Assembly (NCBI RefSeq): GCF_000815105.2
Contig: NZ_CP010310.2
Span: forward strand, 3,534,001 to 3,598,000
Direction of reading: 5' to 3'
Source: Pandoraea pulmonicola
GTDB taxonomy: Bacteria; Pseudomonadota; Gammaproteobacteria; Burkholderiales; Burkholderiaceae
DNA length: 64,000 nucleotides
Position numbers and translations under genes: made by a program
Shown here: positions 1-8,330 of the stretch, piece after piece
Layout of the letters: each line of letters starts with the position of its first letter
Position numbering within the stretch: the first letter of the stretch is position 1
The notes under the pieces: generated by a model
The model's database searches: none
What the model saw: only the letters and a program-made list of their open reading frames with translations
What the model was told of the DNA's origin: nothing

Positions 1-781
1 CGCGATCCTGCTGCGACCAACTGTCCCACACTTGCCGGTTCACCACGAATACGATGGGATCGGCCATGTAGTCCCACACGGTGATGTAGCGCTGCCCCAC
101 CGTGTCTAGCTTGACGTTGTTGTAGATCGTGATCGGGTTTTCCTGACCATCGATCTTGCGGGCGCGCAGCGCACGAATTGCCTCGTTCCACGTCATCTGT
201 GCCGGCACGGTGCCGAGCGCGGTGAAGATGTCGTTGAACAGGAGCGAACCGACGACGCGAAAACGCAAGCCGCGCATGTCCTCCGGTGTACGAATCGGGC
301 GACGCGAATTGCTCAGTTGCCGAAAACCGTTCTCGCCCCACGCGAGTGGCACGACGCCCTGCTCCTCCATACGCCGGAACAGTTCGCGCCCGACCTCGCC
401 CTGCGTGAGCGCGTCGAGCGATCGATAGCCGCGCAGCAGAAACGGCAGGGCGAAGACATTGAACTCGGGGACGGCCGACGACCAGTTGATCGTCGAGCCG
501 ACCGCGATGTCGATCACGCCCTGGCGCAGCGCGGTAAACTCGCGCGTCTGATCACCGCCGACGAGCGCGGCGCCCGGATGCAGCCGGATGTTGATACGCC
601 CGCGCGTACGTTCGCGCACCATATCGGCCCAGAGCTGAGTGCCCTTGCCCCAGGGGGTGCCGGCGTCCGGCACGATCGACAGCGAGTATTCAGCCTTGTA
701 AGGTTGCGCTGCGATAGGCAGCGCGGTTGCGGCGAGGGCAAGCGCGACTCCGACGAGCCCCCGCCAGCCTAGATTACGCAT
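1..781 (-). CDS. TRAP transporter substrate-binding protein, DctP family (cut by window start)
   Basis: Periplasmic binding protein that delivers a carboxylate-type substrate to a TRAP membrane transporter. Reading leftward from an ATG at 781, it opens with a clear signal peptide (MRNLGWRGLVGVALALAATA, cleavage probably after AAQ near residue 30). It continues with DctP-type sequence such as GTQLWADMVRERTRGRINIRLHPG and RRPIRTPEDMRGLRFRV written in shorter pieces: GRINIRLHPGAAL, IRTPEDMRGLRFRV and AQMTWNEAIRALR. The last 80 or so residues lie outside the window, so the membrane subunits cannot be seen. The substrate cannot be read from the sequence. The start is the only one placing the signal peptide at the N-terminus. 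Confidence 0.88.
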   Translation of the reverse strand, partial: MRNLGWRGLVGVALALAATALPIAAQPYKAEYSLSIVPDAGTPWGKGTQLWADMVRERTRGRINIRLHPGAALVGGDQTREFTALRQGVIDIAVGSTINWSSAVPEFNVFALPFLLRGYRSLDALTQGEVGRELFRRMEEQGVVPLAWGENGFRQLSNSRRPIRTPEDMRGLRFRVVGSLLFNDIFTALGTVPAQMTWNEAIRALRARKIDGQENPITIYNNVKLDTVGQRYITVWDYMADPIVFVVNRQVWDSWSQQDR

Positions 782-958
782 GTTGTCCTCAAGATGATTC
801 GGGATCCGACGTCAATGCGACGCCCCCACGATCCCGTGAACATCGACAAATTATGCGCCCGTCGTCACGGCGCTGACTGCCTCGGACAATCCCCGATTGC
901 CGCATTGCAACAAGCCTGCCCAATCGCCCGAATGCTTATGCCAAGCGGCTTGGCGCGC
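782..958. other. Short intergenic stretch, nothing recognised
   Basis: This 177-base gap separates the SDR gene from the TRAP binding-protein gene, both leftward. No hairpin with a T-run and no coding signal were found. Confidence 0.5.
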
Positions 959-1735
959 TCAACTGACGGCCAGACCGTCGTCGACGGTCATGATCGATCC
1001 GTTGATGAATCGAGAATCGTCCGAGGCAAGAAGAAGAATCAACCCGTCGAGATCGCTTGGCGCGCCCACCCGTTGACGCGGCAGCATCTGCACGAGCTTG
1101 CGCCCAGCCTCCGTCTGCCAGTGATCGTGGTTGATCTCGGTGTCGATATAGCCGGGACACAGTGCATTCACGTTAATGTTGAAGCGCCCCCACTCGAGCG
1201 CCATCGCGCGCGTCATGTGAATGACGGCGGCCTTGCTCAGGCAATACACGCCGAGCATGGAAATCGCCCGCTCGCCCGCCACCGACGCGACATTGATGAT
1301 GCGATGCTGTCGCTGCGGGTCTCCCTTGGCCCGACGGATCATGCGCTTGGCGACTTCCTGCGCCACGAAGAATGCGCCCCGCGTGTTCGTATCGAGCACG
1401 TAGTCGTATTCCTGCGGCGTGACGTCGACCAGACGCTGCTGCGTCGACACGCCGGAGTTGTTGATGAGGATGTCGATGGCGCCGGCTTCGGTTTCCGCAT
1501 GCGCCACCCCTGCGCGAATGCTGTCGTAATCGGTCACATCGATCGGCACCACGTGCGCGGCGCCGCCCTGCGCTTCGATCTCCGCGCGCAACTCCTTGAG
1601 CCGCTCCACGCGACGGCTCGCCAGCACCACCTTGGCCCCCGCCTGCGCCAACACCTTGGCAAACTGCATGCCCAGACCGCTCGATGCGCCCGTCACCATC
1701 GCCACTTTGCCTTCCAGATTCAGCGAACGCCCCAT
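959..1735 (-). CDS. SDR-family NAD(P)-dependent oxidoreductase
   Basis: Classical short-chain dehydrogenase/reductase of 258 residues. The Rossmann nucleotide motif TGASSGLG is at residues 15-22, the structural NNSG at 92-95, a catalytic Ser at about 151 (NVASVAGE), and the YxxxK pair at Tyr164/Lys168 (YCLSK). The fold and catalysis are certain; the substrate is not. Acidic or basic selectivity for NAD or NADP is unclear, although the Arg pair ASRR at 39-42 leans towards NADP. The start at 1735 is preferred because a purine-rich GGGAGAGGAAG lies directly before it; an in-frame ATG at 1750 would sit upstream of that ribosome site. It is transcribed away from the ETF-QO gene. Confidence 0.9.
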   Translation of the reverse strand: MGRSLNLEGKVAMVTGASSGLGMQFAKVLAQAGAKVVLASRRVERLKELRAEIEAQGGAAHVVPIDVTDYDSIRAGVAHAETEAGAIDILINNSGVSTQQRLVDVTPQEYDYVLDTNTRGAFFVAQEVAKRMIRRAKGDPQRQHRIINVASVAGERAISMLGVYCLSKAAVIHMTRAMALEWGRFNINVNALCPGYIDTEINHDHWQTEAGRKLVQMLPRQRVGAPSDLDGLILLLASDDSRFINGSIMTVDDGLAVS

Positions 1736-1913
1736 CTTCCTCTCCCTCATGCCCGAACGGGCAATGAATGCCGGCGCGACGGCAAAGCCTGCCGCTAGAG
1801 CTTCCTACCTACCAAACCGAACGATCGTACTATTAATATGCGGTTGCGAGGTGTTCCCCATTCCCGGAAAATGGCCGCACCCACGAATTCTAACGTTTAT
1901 AACAGGAGCATCA

Positions 1914-3584
1914 ATGGATCCCAAGCTGCTCGAGCAGTACGGCCCGAGGGAATCGATGGAGTATGACGTCGTCGTTGTCGGCGGCGGCCCGGCCGGCCTG
2001 TCCACGGCTATCCGTTTGAAGCAACGCGCGCAGGAGGCGGGCAAGGAAATTTCCGTGTGTGTGCTGGAAAAAGGCTCGGAAATCGGCGCCCACATCCTGT
2101 CCGGCGCGGTCATGGATCCCCGCGCGCTCACCGAACTCATCCCCAACTGGAAGGAACTTGGCGCACCGCTCGACACCCCCGTCGCCGAGGATCGTTTCCT
2201 GTTTCTGACGGAAAACGGAGCGACTGCCACGCCGTCGTGGCTGCTGCCGGCTTGCTTCCAGAACCACGGCAACTACGTCATCAGCCTCGGTAACGTCGTT
2301 CGCTGGCTCGGCCAGCAGGCCGAGGCACTGGGCGTCGAGATCTTCCCGGGTTTCCCCGCGGCGGAGGTGCTTTACGACGAGAACGGCGCCGTCATGGGCG
2401 TGGCCACCGGCAACATGGGCGTGGGCAAGGATGGCGAGCCGACCGAGAACTTCCAGCTCGGCATGGAGTTGCACGCCAAATACACGATCTTCTCCGAAGG
2501 CGCACGCGGCAACCTCGGTCGTCAGTTGATGCGCAAGTTCAACCTCGACGAGGGCCGCGATCCGCAGGCCTACGGTCTGGGTATCAAGGAACTGTGGGAA
2601 ATCGATCCGGCCAAGCACAAGGAAGGCCTCGTCGTGCACACGGCCGGCTGGCCGCTCAAGGCCGACACCTATGGCGGCTCGTTCCTGTATCACTTGTCGA
2701 ACCATCAGGTCGCCGTCGGCTTCATCGTCGGTCTCGACTACAGCAACCCGTATCTGTCGCCGTTCGAGGAATTCCAGCGCTACAAGACGCACCCCTCGAT
2801 CCGCCACTTCCTTGAAGGCGGCAAGCGCATTTCGTACGGCGCACGCGCGATCACCGCCGGCGGGTTGCTCGCGCTGCCGAAGCTTGTCTTCAAGGGTGGC
2901 GCGCTGGTCGGTTGCGAAGCCGGCTTCCTCAACGTAAGCCGCATCAAGGGCAGTCACGCCGCCATCAAGAGCGGCATGCTGGTCGCCGATGCCGCCTTTG
3001 ACGCCCTCGCCGCCGATCGTCAGCGCGATGAGCTCACCGCCTACCCGGCCGCCTTCGAGCAGTCGTGGCTGCATGAGGAGCTGAACAAGTCGCGCAACTT
3101 CAAGCAGTGGTTCAAGAAGGGGTTGACCGTCGCGACGATCATGACCGGCATCGAGCAGAAACTGCTCGGCGGCAAGATGCCGTGGACGATCCATCGCAAG
3201 AAAGCCGACTACGAGTGCCTGCTGCCGGCGGCGCAATGTCAGCCGATCGTGTATCCGAAGCCGGATGGCAAGCTGACGTTCGATCGTCTGTCGTCGGTGT
3301 TCATCTCGAATACCAATCACGAAGAAAACCAGCCGGCACACCTCACGCTCAAGGATCCTGGCGTGCCGGTGGGCATCAATCTGGCCGAGTATGCAGGTCC
3401 GGAGCAGCGCTATTGCCCGGCTGGCGTATACGAATTCGTGAAGAACGACGACGACTCCGAACGCCTGCAGATCAATGCGCAGAACTGCGTGCACTGCAAG
3501 ACGTGCGACATCAAGGATCCGACGCAAAACATTGTGTGGGTTACGCCGGAGGGCGGTGGCGGGCCGAACTACCCGAACATGTGA
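1914..3584 (+). CDS. Electron transfer flavoprotein-ubiquinone oxidoreductase
   Basis: Passes electrons from ETF, reduced by acyl-CoA and amino-acid dehydrogenases, to the quinone pool at the inner membrane. The 556-residue protein has the FAD-binding GGGPAG at residues 23-28. Its C-terminal 4Fe-4S ligands are CVHCKTC at about 525-531 plus an upstream Cys in RYCPAGVYEF. Length matches the family (about 550). The start at 1914 has AGGAG five bases upstream; the open frame runs further back without homology. A strong hairpin terminator follows. The gene stands alone here, with no etfAB beside it. Confidence 0.96.
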   Translation: MDPKLLEQYGPRESMEYDVVVVGGGPAGLSTAIRLKQRAQEAGKEISVCVLEKGSEIGAHILSGAVMDPRALTELIPNWKELGAPLDTPVAEDRFLFLTENGATATPSWLLPACFQNHGNYVISLGNVVRWLGQQAEALGVEIFPGFPAAEVLYDENGAVMGVATGNMGVGKDGEPTENFQLGMELHAKYTIFSEGARGNLGRQLMRKFNLDEGRDPQAYGLGIKELWEIDPAKHKEGLVVHTAGWPLKADTYGGSFLYHLSNHQVAVGFIVGLDYSNPYLSPFEEFQRYKTHPSIRHFLEGGKRISYGARAITAGGLLALPKLVFKGGALVGCEAGFLNVSRIKGSHAAIKSGMLVADAAFDALAADRQRDELTAYPAAFEQSWLHEELNKSRNFKQWFKKGLTVATIMTGIEQKLLGGKMPWTIHRKKADYECLLPAAQCQPIVYPKPDGKLTFDRLSSVFISNTNHEENQPAHLTLKDPGVPVGINLAEYAGPEQRYCPAGVYEFVKNDDDSERLQINAQNCVHCKTCDIKDPTQNIVWVTPEGGGGPNYPNM

Positions 3585-3596
3585 TGCAGGAACCGA

Positions 3597-3620
3597 CCGC
3601 CGGCTCGTCCGGCGGTTTTT
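3597..3620 (+). terminator. Rho-independent terminator after the ETF-QO gene
   Basis: A perfect 7-bp stem CCGCCGG/CCGGCGG (3597-3603 with 3609-3615) with a 5-base loop is followed by five T residues, 12 bases after the stop codon. Confidence 0.92.
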
Positions 3621-3716
3621 GATGGTGCGCACTGCCTGGCGCCAGCGGCTCACGCGGCCGGTATCACGGTCTGTGTCAAAGGGGCGCCGAATTCACGTCA
3701 ATGGTCAGGAGGCATG

Positions 3717-4031
3717 ATGTCGAGAACTTCCGCATGGCTCTCGGGCGCAGCGCTCGTCGGCGCCCTTTCGCTGGCTTACGGTCCGGTGCAGGCGAAGACC
3801 GTGAGTTATCTCTGTGACAATCAGCACGTCGCGGTGGTCGTCTACGACGATCACAACCTCGGCGGCAACGTGACGTTCTACTGGATGGGCAAACGCGAAA
3901 TCCTCAAGCCCGCCCGGGTGGCGTCCGGCGAAAAGCACGTAGGCCGCACACTCGTCTGGTGGAGCAAAGGGCTGGAAGGCACGGTCTACACCGCGAAAGG
4001 CGAGCAGCCCATCGCACAGTGCAAGGAGTAA
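3717..4031 (+). CDS. MliC-family lysozyme inhibitor-like secreted protein
   Basis: Small exported protein of 104 residues. A signal peptide (SRTSAWLSGAALVGALSLAYG) is followed by AKTVSYLCDN. The mature part has the MliC layout: Cys in YLCDN near the start, a SGEKHVG segment, WWSKGLEGTVYT, and a closing Cys in IAQCKE. Family members inhibit c-type lysozyme, usually as periplasmic or outer-membrane proteins. There is no clear lipobox, so it looks periplasmic rather than lipidated. AGGAGG at 3707-3712 sits one base before ATG 3714 and four before ATG 3717, so the second ATG is favoured. Inhibitory function is inferred from family resemblance. Confidence 0.75.
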   Translation: MSRTSAWLSGAALVGALSLAYGPVQAKTVSYLCDNQHVAVVVYDDHNLGGNVTFYWMGKREILKPARVASGEKHVGRTLVWWSKGLEGTVYTAKGEQPIAQCKE

Positions 4032-4050
4032 TGAGGAAACGCCAGACGAC

Positions 4051-4097
4051 TTGAACTGACCGTTGGAGCCATGCCCAACTATTGGGGGTCAGTTCAA
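4051..4097. repeat. Nested inverted repeat between convergent mliC-like and aroC genes
   Basis: Perfect 11-bp arms TTGAACTGACC (4051-4061) and GGTCAGTTCAA (4087-4097) enclose a second 5-bp hairpin GTTGG/CCAAC (4062-4066, 4075-4079). It sits where two convergent genes end, and a T-rich tract lies at 4110-4117. A shared bidirectional terminator is the likely role. Confidence 0.55.
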
Positions 4098-4204
4098 CTT
4101 GCCTGACGTTTTTCTTTCGCGGCCGAGGGGCGATCGCGCGCGCCAACGGTTCAGCGTACCACCTCCGTCGCTCGACAACGACTCGCCGGTGGGGCGGTCT
4201 CGTC

Positions 4205-5308
4205 TCACTCGGGCGCGCGCGCCGCAACTACGGGCGTGCCGCTCTGCACATCGCCGCATTGGGCGCGGTGACGCAGCGCATGATCGATCAGCACGAGCGC
4301 CAACAAGGCTTCGGCGATCGGCGTCGCGCGAATGCCGACGCAAGGGTCGTGGCGCCCGAACGTCTCGACCGTCGACGGCTGCCCAGTCACGTCGATCGAG
4401 CGACGGGGCGTACGAATGCTCGACGTGGGCTTGATGGCGATGGAGACATCGATGTCCTGGCCAGTCGAAATACCGCCGAGAACGCCACCGGCGTTGTTAC
4501 CGACGAAGCCTTCCGGGGTCAATTCATCCCCATGCTCGGAGCCCTTCTGCGTAACGCTTCGGAAACCCGCCCCGATCTCCACGCCCTTGACGGCATTCAA
4601 CCCCATCATCGCGTGTGCGATATCGGCATCGAGTCGGTCGAACAGGGGTTCGCCCAGCCCAACCGGCACGCCAGTCGCCACGACGCGCAACCGGGCGCCC
4701 ACGGAATCCCCCGCCTTGCGCAGATCGTCCATGTAGCTTTCGAGCTGCGGAACGACCTCTGCATTCGCTGCGAAGAACGGATTTTGCGACACCTGCGACC
4801 AATCGGTCTGCGGAATCTCGATATCGCCGAGCTGCGTCATGCAGCCGCGCACCTGCACGCCGAACCGCTCTGCCAACCACTTCTTGGCCACAGCGCCTGC
4901 CGCCACCACCGGCGCCGTCAAACGCGCCGACGAGCGACCGCCGCCGCGATGGTCGCGAACGCCGTACTTCTGCAGATAAGTGTAGTCGGCGTGCCCCGGG
5001 CGGAACGTCTGGACGATGTTGCCGTAATCCTTGCTGCGTTGATCGGTGTTGCGAATGAGCAGCGCGATCGGCGTGCCCGTCGTCACACCTTCGAATACGC
5101 CCGAGAGGATCTCGACGGCATCCGGCTCGTTGCGTTGCGTCACGTGACGCGACGTGCCGGGACGGCGGCGATCCAGCTCTGCCTGAATGTCGGCTTCCGT
5201 GAGCGCCATTCCCGGCGGGCAGCCATCGATGACACAGCCGATGGCCGGGCCATGCGATTCGCCGAAAGTGGTGACGGTAAACAGGGTTCCAAGCGTATTG
5301 CCAGACAT
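4205..5308 (-). CDS. aroC: Chorismate synthase
   Basis: Last step of the shikimate pathway: converts 5-enolpyruvylshikimate-3-phosphate to chorismate with reduced FMN. The 367-residue protein shows the family signatures [18 protein letters not shown] near residues 16-33, [16 protein letters not shown] with [11 protein letters not shown] following at about 120-140, and the late RTPRRSID and GRHDPC motifs. Length is normal. It is transcribed leftward and ends against the mliC-like gene. The MFS/acyltransferase gene ends about 180 bases upstream, so aroC probably has its own promoter. Confidence 0.98.
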   Translation of the reverse strand: MSGNTLGTLFTVTTFGESHGPAIGCVIDGCPPGMALTEADIQAELDRRRPGTSRHVTQRNEPDAVEILSGVFEGVTTGTPIALLIRNTDQRSKDYGNIVQTFRPGHADYTYLQKYGVRDHRGGGRSSARLTAPVVAAGAVAKKWLAERFGVQVRGCMTQLGDIEIPQTDWSQVSQNPFFAANAEVVPQLESYMDDLRKAGDSVGARLRVVATGVPVGLGEPLFDRLDADIAHAMMGLNAVKGVEIGAGFRSVTQKGSEHGDELTPEGFVGNNAGGVLGGISTGQDIDVSIAIKPTSSIRTPRRSIDVTGQPSTVETFGRHDPCVGIRATPIAEALLALVLIDHALRHRAQCGDVQSGTPVVAARAPE

Positions 5309-5440
5309 ACGGGGATCAGGGTCGGGTGAGACGGGAAAGCCCTATTATGCCAGCGATCCCGCCGTATCGCGCCGCCCGGTGCGGCATTCCGTAACGTGAA
5401 TCGGCCGAACAGCAGCATTTTCAGCGCCCTCTGCGCAGGG

Positions 5441-5458
5441 CCTCGGAAGCTTCCGAGG
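5441..5458. repeat. 18-bp perfect palindrome downstream of the MFS/acyltransferase gene
   Basis: CCTCGGAAGCTTCCGAGG is fully self-complementary. A second hairpin, GCCCT/AGGGC, lies at 5425-5440. Both follow the leftward gene ending at 5490. They could slow or end transcription, but no T-run is attached, so this is not a standard terminator. Confidence 0.4.
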
Positions 5459-5489
5459 TGGAAGCCGCCGCGCTTGATCGTTCAGATGT

Positions 5490-7409
5490 TCAAACCGGCC
5501 AGGGCCCGCGCAGCTTGAGCACTTTCTCGCGTAGTACCTCGGGCGTGGCCTGCGTCGGCGCCACCGGATCGCCGATGACGAGCTCCAGACGGTTCAGAAT
5601 GCCACGCTTGAACGGGCGCGTCATCGCCGCCCCGCCATGACGCGAGAAGAAGCTGCCCCACAACCCACGCAGCGCCATCGGGATGACCGGCACCGGGGTA
5701 CGCTCGACGATACGCTGAATTCCCTGGCGGAAGACCTGTACGTCGCCCGACGCCGTGAGTTTGCCCTCTGGAAAAATGCAGACCACCTCGCCGGCTTCGA
5801 GCGCCTTCGAAATCTCCGCGTACGCGCGACTCAGGGCTTGTGGATCCTCATGCGCGGGCGCGATGGGAATCGCGCGGACCGTATGGAAGAACCATGACAG
5901 CACGGGAATGCGAAAGATCCGATGATCCATGACGAAACGCACCGGCCGCCGGATCGAGGCGCCGATCACCACCGCATCGGCGAAACTCACGTGGTTGCAC
6001 ACGAGCACGCACGGGCCTTCGTCCGGAATTCGATCCGCGCCTTCGACCTTGATACGATAGATCGTGTGCAGCAGCAGCCACATCACGAAACGGATCAGGA
6101 ATTCGGGCAGGAGCGTGTAGAGATACACCGCCACCAGCGCGTTGAGAATCCCGGTGACCAGATACAGCTGATCGATGGTGAAACCGGCGCGCGTGAGCGC
6201 CATCGCCATGAGGGCCGAGACGATCATGAACAACGCGTTGAGAATATTGTTGGCGGCAATGATGCGCGCACGATGCGACGGCGCGCTGCGGCTCTGAATC
6301 AGCGCGTACAACGGCACGCTGTAGAAACCGCCGAACATCGCCAGCAGGAACAGATCCGCCAGGATTCGCCAATGCCCCGGCTGCGAAATGAACTGCGCAA
6401 CCGTTTGCAGCGAAGCGCCGCCGGCCCCGCCCCGGCTCGCGAAGTACAGATCGATGGCAAACACCGTCATGCCGATCGAGCCGAACGGCACCAGCCCGAT
6501 CTCCACCTTGCCGCCCGAAAGCCGTTCGCACAGCAACGAGCCAATGCCGATGCCTACGGAGAACATCGCCAGCAACAGCGTCACTACGCCAGGGTCGGCG
6601 CCGAGCACGTCGCGAGAGAAGTTGAAGAACGAGGCAAGAAACGTTGCCCCCAGAAACCACAGCCACGAAATGCCCAGCAGGCTCTGAAACACGGCCCGAT
6701 CGCCGCGGGCGATCTGCAGATTGCGCCAGGTCTCGGTAAAGGGATTCCAGTTGATGCGCAGATCGGGCTGCGGCGCGGGCGTTTGCGGCACCCATGTCGA
6801 TGCCGATCGGCCCAGCACCGCCAGCGTGACGCAGACGCCACCAAGCCACGGCAACGCCGGCGCGCCCGCCGCGGCGATTTCGCCGCCGACGATCGTGCCG
6901 ACCAGAATCGCCACGAACGTGCCCATTTCCACTAGGCCGTTGCCGCCCACGAGTTCGTGCGTGGCGAGATGTTGCGGCAGATAGGCGTACTTCACCGGAC
7001 CGAACAGCGTCGAGTGCAACCCCATCAGAAAGGTGCAGACGTACAGCAGCGACGCGTTCGTCCACAGGAATCCGAGCGCGCCCACGGCCATGATCGCGAT
7101 CTCGAGTGTCTTGACGAAACGAATTAGCCGCGCCTTGTCCCACTTGTCGGCGATCTGGCCACTGGTGGCCGAGAACAGGAGGAACGGCGCGATGAAGATG
7201 GCCGAGATCAGGAACGCCGCCGTCTTGCCGTCAACGTCCTGAAAAAGCGATGCATGGTAGGTGACAAGCGACGTGAACGCGATCTTGAACACGTTATCGT
7301 TCATCGCGCCCAGAAACTGCGTCCAGAAGAACGGTGCGAAACGCCGTTCCTTCAGCAGTCGCGATTGGTGGCCCTCGCCGCGTGCCCCGCGCTGGCTGGG
7401 CTCACTCAC
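5490..7409 (-). CDS. Fused MFS transporter / 1-acylglycerol-phosphate acyltransferase (LplT-PlsC type)
   Basis: A 639-residue two-part membrane protein. The N-terminal 420 or so residues are an LplT-like major-facilitator domain (FFWTQFLGAMNDNVFK, GPVKYAYLPQHL). The C-terminal part is a PlsC acyltransferase with NHVSFADAV (NHxxxxD) and FPEGKLTASG. In enterobacteria LplT flips lysophospholipid inward and Aas re-acylates it. Here the flippase and the acyltransferase are one chain, and the AMP-binding acyl-ACP synthetase domain of Aas is absent. The start is the GTG at 7409-7407: it overlaps the stop of the CBS gene and gives the N-terminus SEPSQRGARGEG. Longer readings lack support. Role in lysophospholipid remodelling is inferred. 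Confidence 0.88.
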   Translation of the reverse strand: MSEPSQRGARGEGHQSRLLKERRFAPFFWTQFLGAMNDNVFKIAFTSLVTYHASLFQDVDGKTAAFLISAIFIAPFLLFSATSGQIADKWDKARLIRFVKTLEIAIMAVGALGFLWTNASLLYVCTFLMGLHSTLFGPVKYAYLPQHLATHELVGGNGLVEMGTFVAILVGTIVGGEIAAAGAPALPWLGGVCVTLAVLGRSASTWVPQTPAPQPDLRINWNPFTETWRNLQIARGDRAVFQSLLGISWLWFLGATFLASFFNFSRDVLGADPGVVTLLLAMFSVGIGIGSLLCERLSGGKVEIGLVPFGSIGMTVFAIDLYFASRGGAGGASLQTVAQFISQPGHWRILADLFLLAMFGGFYSVPLYALIQSRSAPSHRARIIAANNILNALFMIVSALMAMALTRAGFTIDQLYLVTGILNALVAVYLYTLLPEFLIRFVMWLLLHTIYRIKVEGADRIPDEGPCVLVCNHVSFADAVVIGASIRRPVRFVMDHRIFRIPVLSWFFHTVRAIPIAPAHEDPQALSRAYAEISKALEAGEVVCIFPEGKLTASGDVQVFRQGIQRIVERTPVPVIPMALRGLWGSFFSRHGGAAMTRPFKRGILNRLELVIGDPVAPTQATPEVLREKVLKLRGPWPV

Positions 7410-7861
7410 TTGGTGTCTTCCGCTTCCTCGGCAGGCCAGTCGCGAATGTAGGCCTTGAGCATACGGTTCTCGAAGGACTGCTCCTCGACGACAGCGCGCG
7501 CGACATCGTAGAAGGAAATCACGCCCATGAGCGTGCGGTTGTCCATGACCGGCAGGTAACGGGCATGGCGCTCGAGCATCATGCGGCGCACCTCGTTCAC
7601 ATCCGTCTCCGGCGTGCACGTGAGCGGATGATCGTCCATGATCTTGCGGATCGTGGAGCCGCCGACGGTCCCACCATTCTTGCTGATCGTGTTGATGATT
7701 TCACGGAAGGTGAGCATGCCGACGAGATCGCCGTACTCCATCACCACGAGCGAGCCGATGTCGTGCTCCGCCATCGTGTCGACGGCATCGGCCAGCGACG
7801 TCTCCGGGGTCACAGTGAAAAGGGTGTTGCCCTTCACTTTCAGGATGTCAGACACACGCAT
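7406..7861 (-). CDS. CBS-domain protein
   Basis: A 151-residue protein made of two CBS motifs (residues about 5-60 and 73-130), which usually bind adenine nucleotides. Recognisable pieces are VSDILKVKGNTLFTV, DIGSLVVME, MLTFREII, RYLPVMDNRTLMGVIS. No other domain is present, so it is probably a stand-alone regulatory module. The ATG at 7861 has AGAGGAG nine bases upstream; the open frame extends further without homology. Its stop codon overlaps the GTG start of the transporter/acyltransferase, so the two are translationally coupled and may act together. Confidence 0.88.
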   Translation of the reverse strand: MRVSDILKVKGNTLFTVTPETSLADAVDTMAEHDIGSLVVMEYGDLVGMLTFREIINTISKNGGTVGGSTIRKIMDDHPLTCTPETDVNEVRRMMLERHARYLPVMDNRTLMGVISFYDVARAVVEEQSFENRMLKAYIRDWPAEEAEDTK

Positions 7862-8330
7862 GGCACACACTCCTCTTTGTATTGCTCGGGCAAACGCGGC
7901 GGAACGCTGCCGCCGAACGCATTGCTGGACTATCGCCGGACGCCGGCTCACGAGACAGATCGCCGGCCGCGATGCCGGTGTCTTCGTATCGATTCATCAA
8001 CATCGATTCCTTAACGGAACCTGTTGAAAGGATGCTATCGGAAAGCGCCTCAAAAGGAAAGGCGCACGACGCTCACATGGCCGTACGGCGCGGGTTTTCG
8101 GCCGATTCTGCGACCGCACTCGGACAACGCGCTACGTCCGGCATCGGACAACACCGCGATTTCCCTGATCGGCTCTGCAAAGCCTGTCGGAATGCACGGC
8201 GGTGATGCTAGGATTGCCGTATACGTAAAGTCGCAGACGGTGACACCCGCCGGCCAGGCGCGATCATCCAGTCACCACCGAGCCACCACCCGAGCTACCG
8301 CCGAATCAACTTCCGAGGGCCTTCACCGAC
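7862..8330. other. Divergent intergenic region, CBS gene and sulfhydrylase gene
   Basis: About 470 bases hold the promoters of both flanking genes. A 6-bp hairpin GCGCCT/AGGCGC (8045-8065) is the only clear structure. I looked for a SAM-type riboswitch ahead of the sulfhydrylase and saw no match. No ORF with coding character is present. Confidence 0.4.

Noticed and set aside
8006..8330. SAM riboswitch ahead of metY
   Set aside because: No SAM-I, SAM-II or SAH-type conserved strings could be found; only one small hairpin is present.
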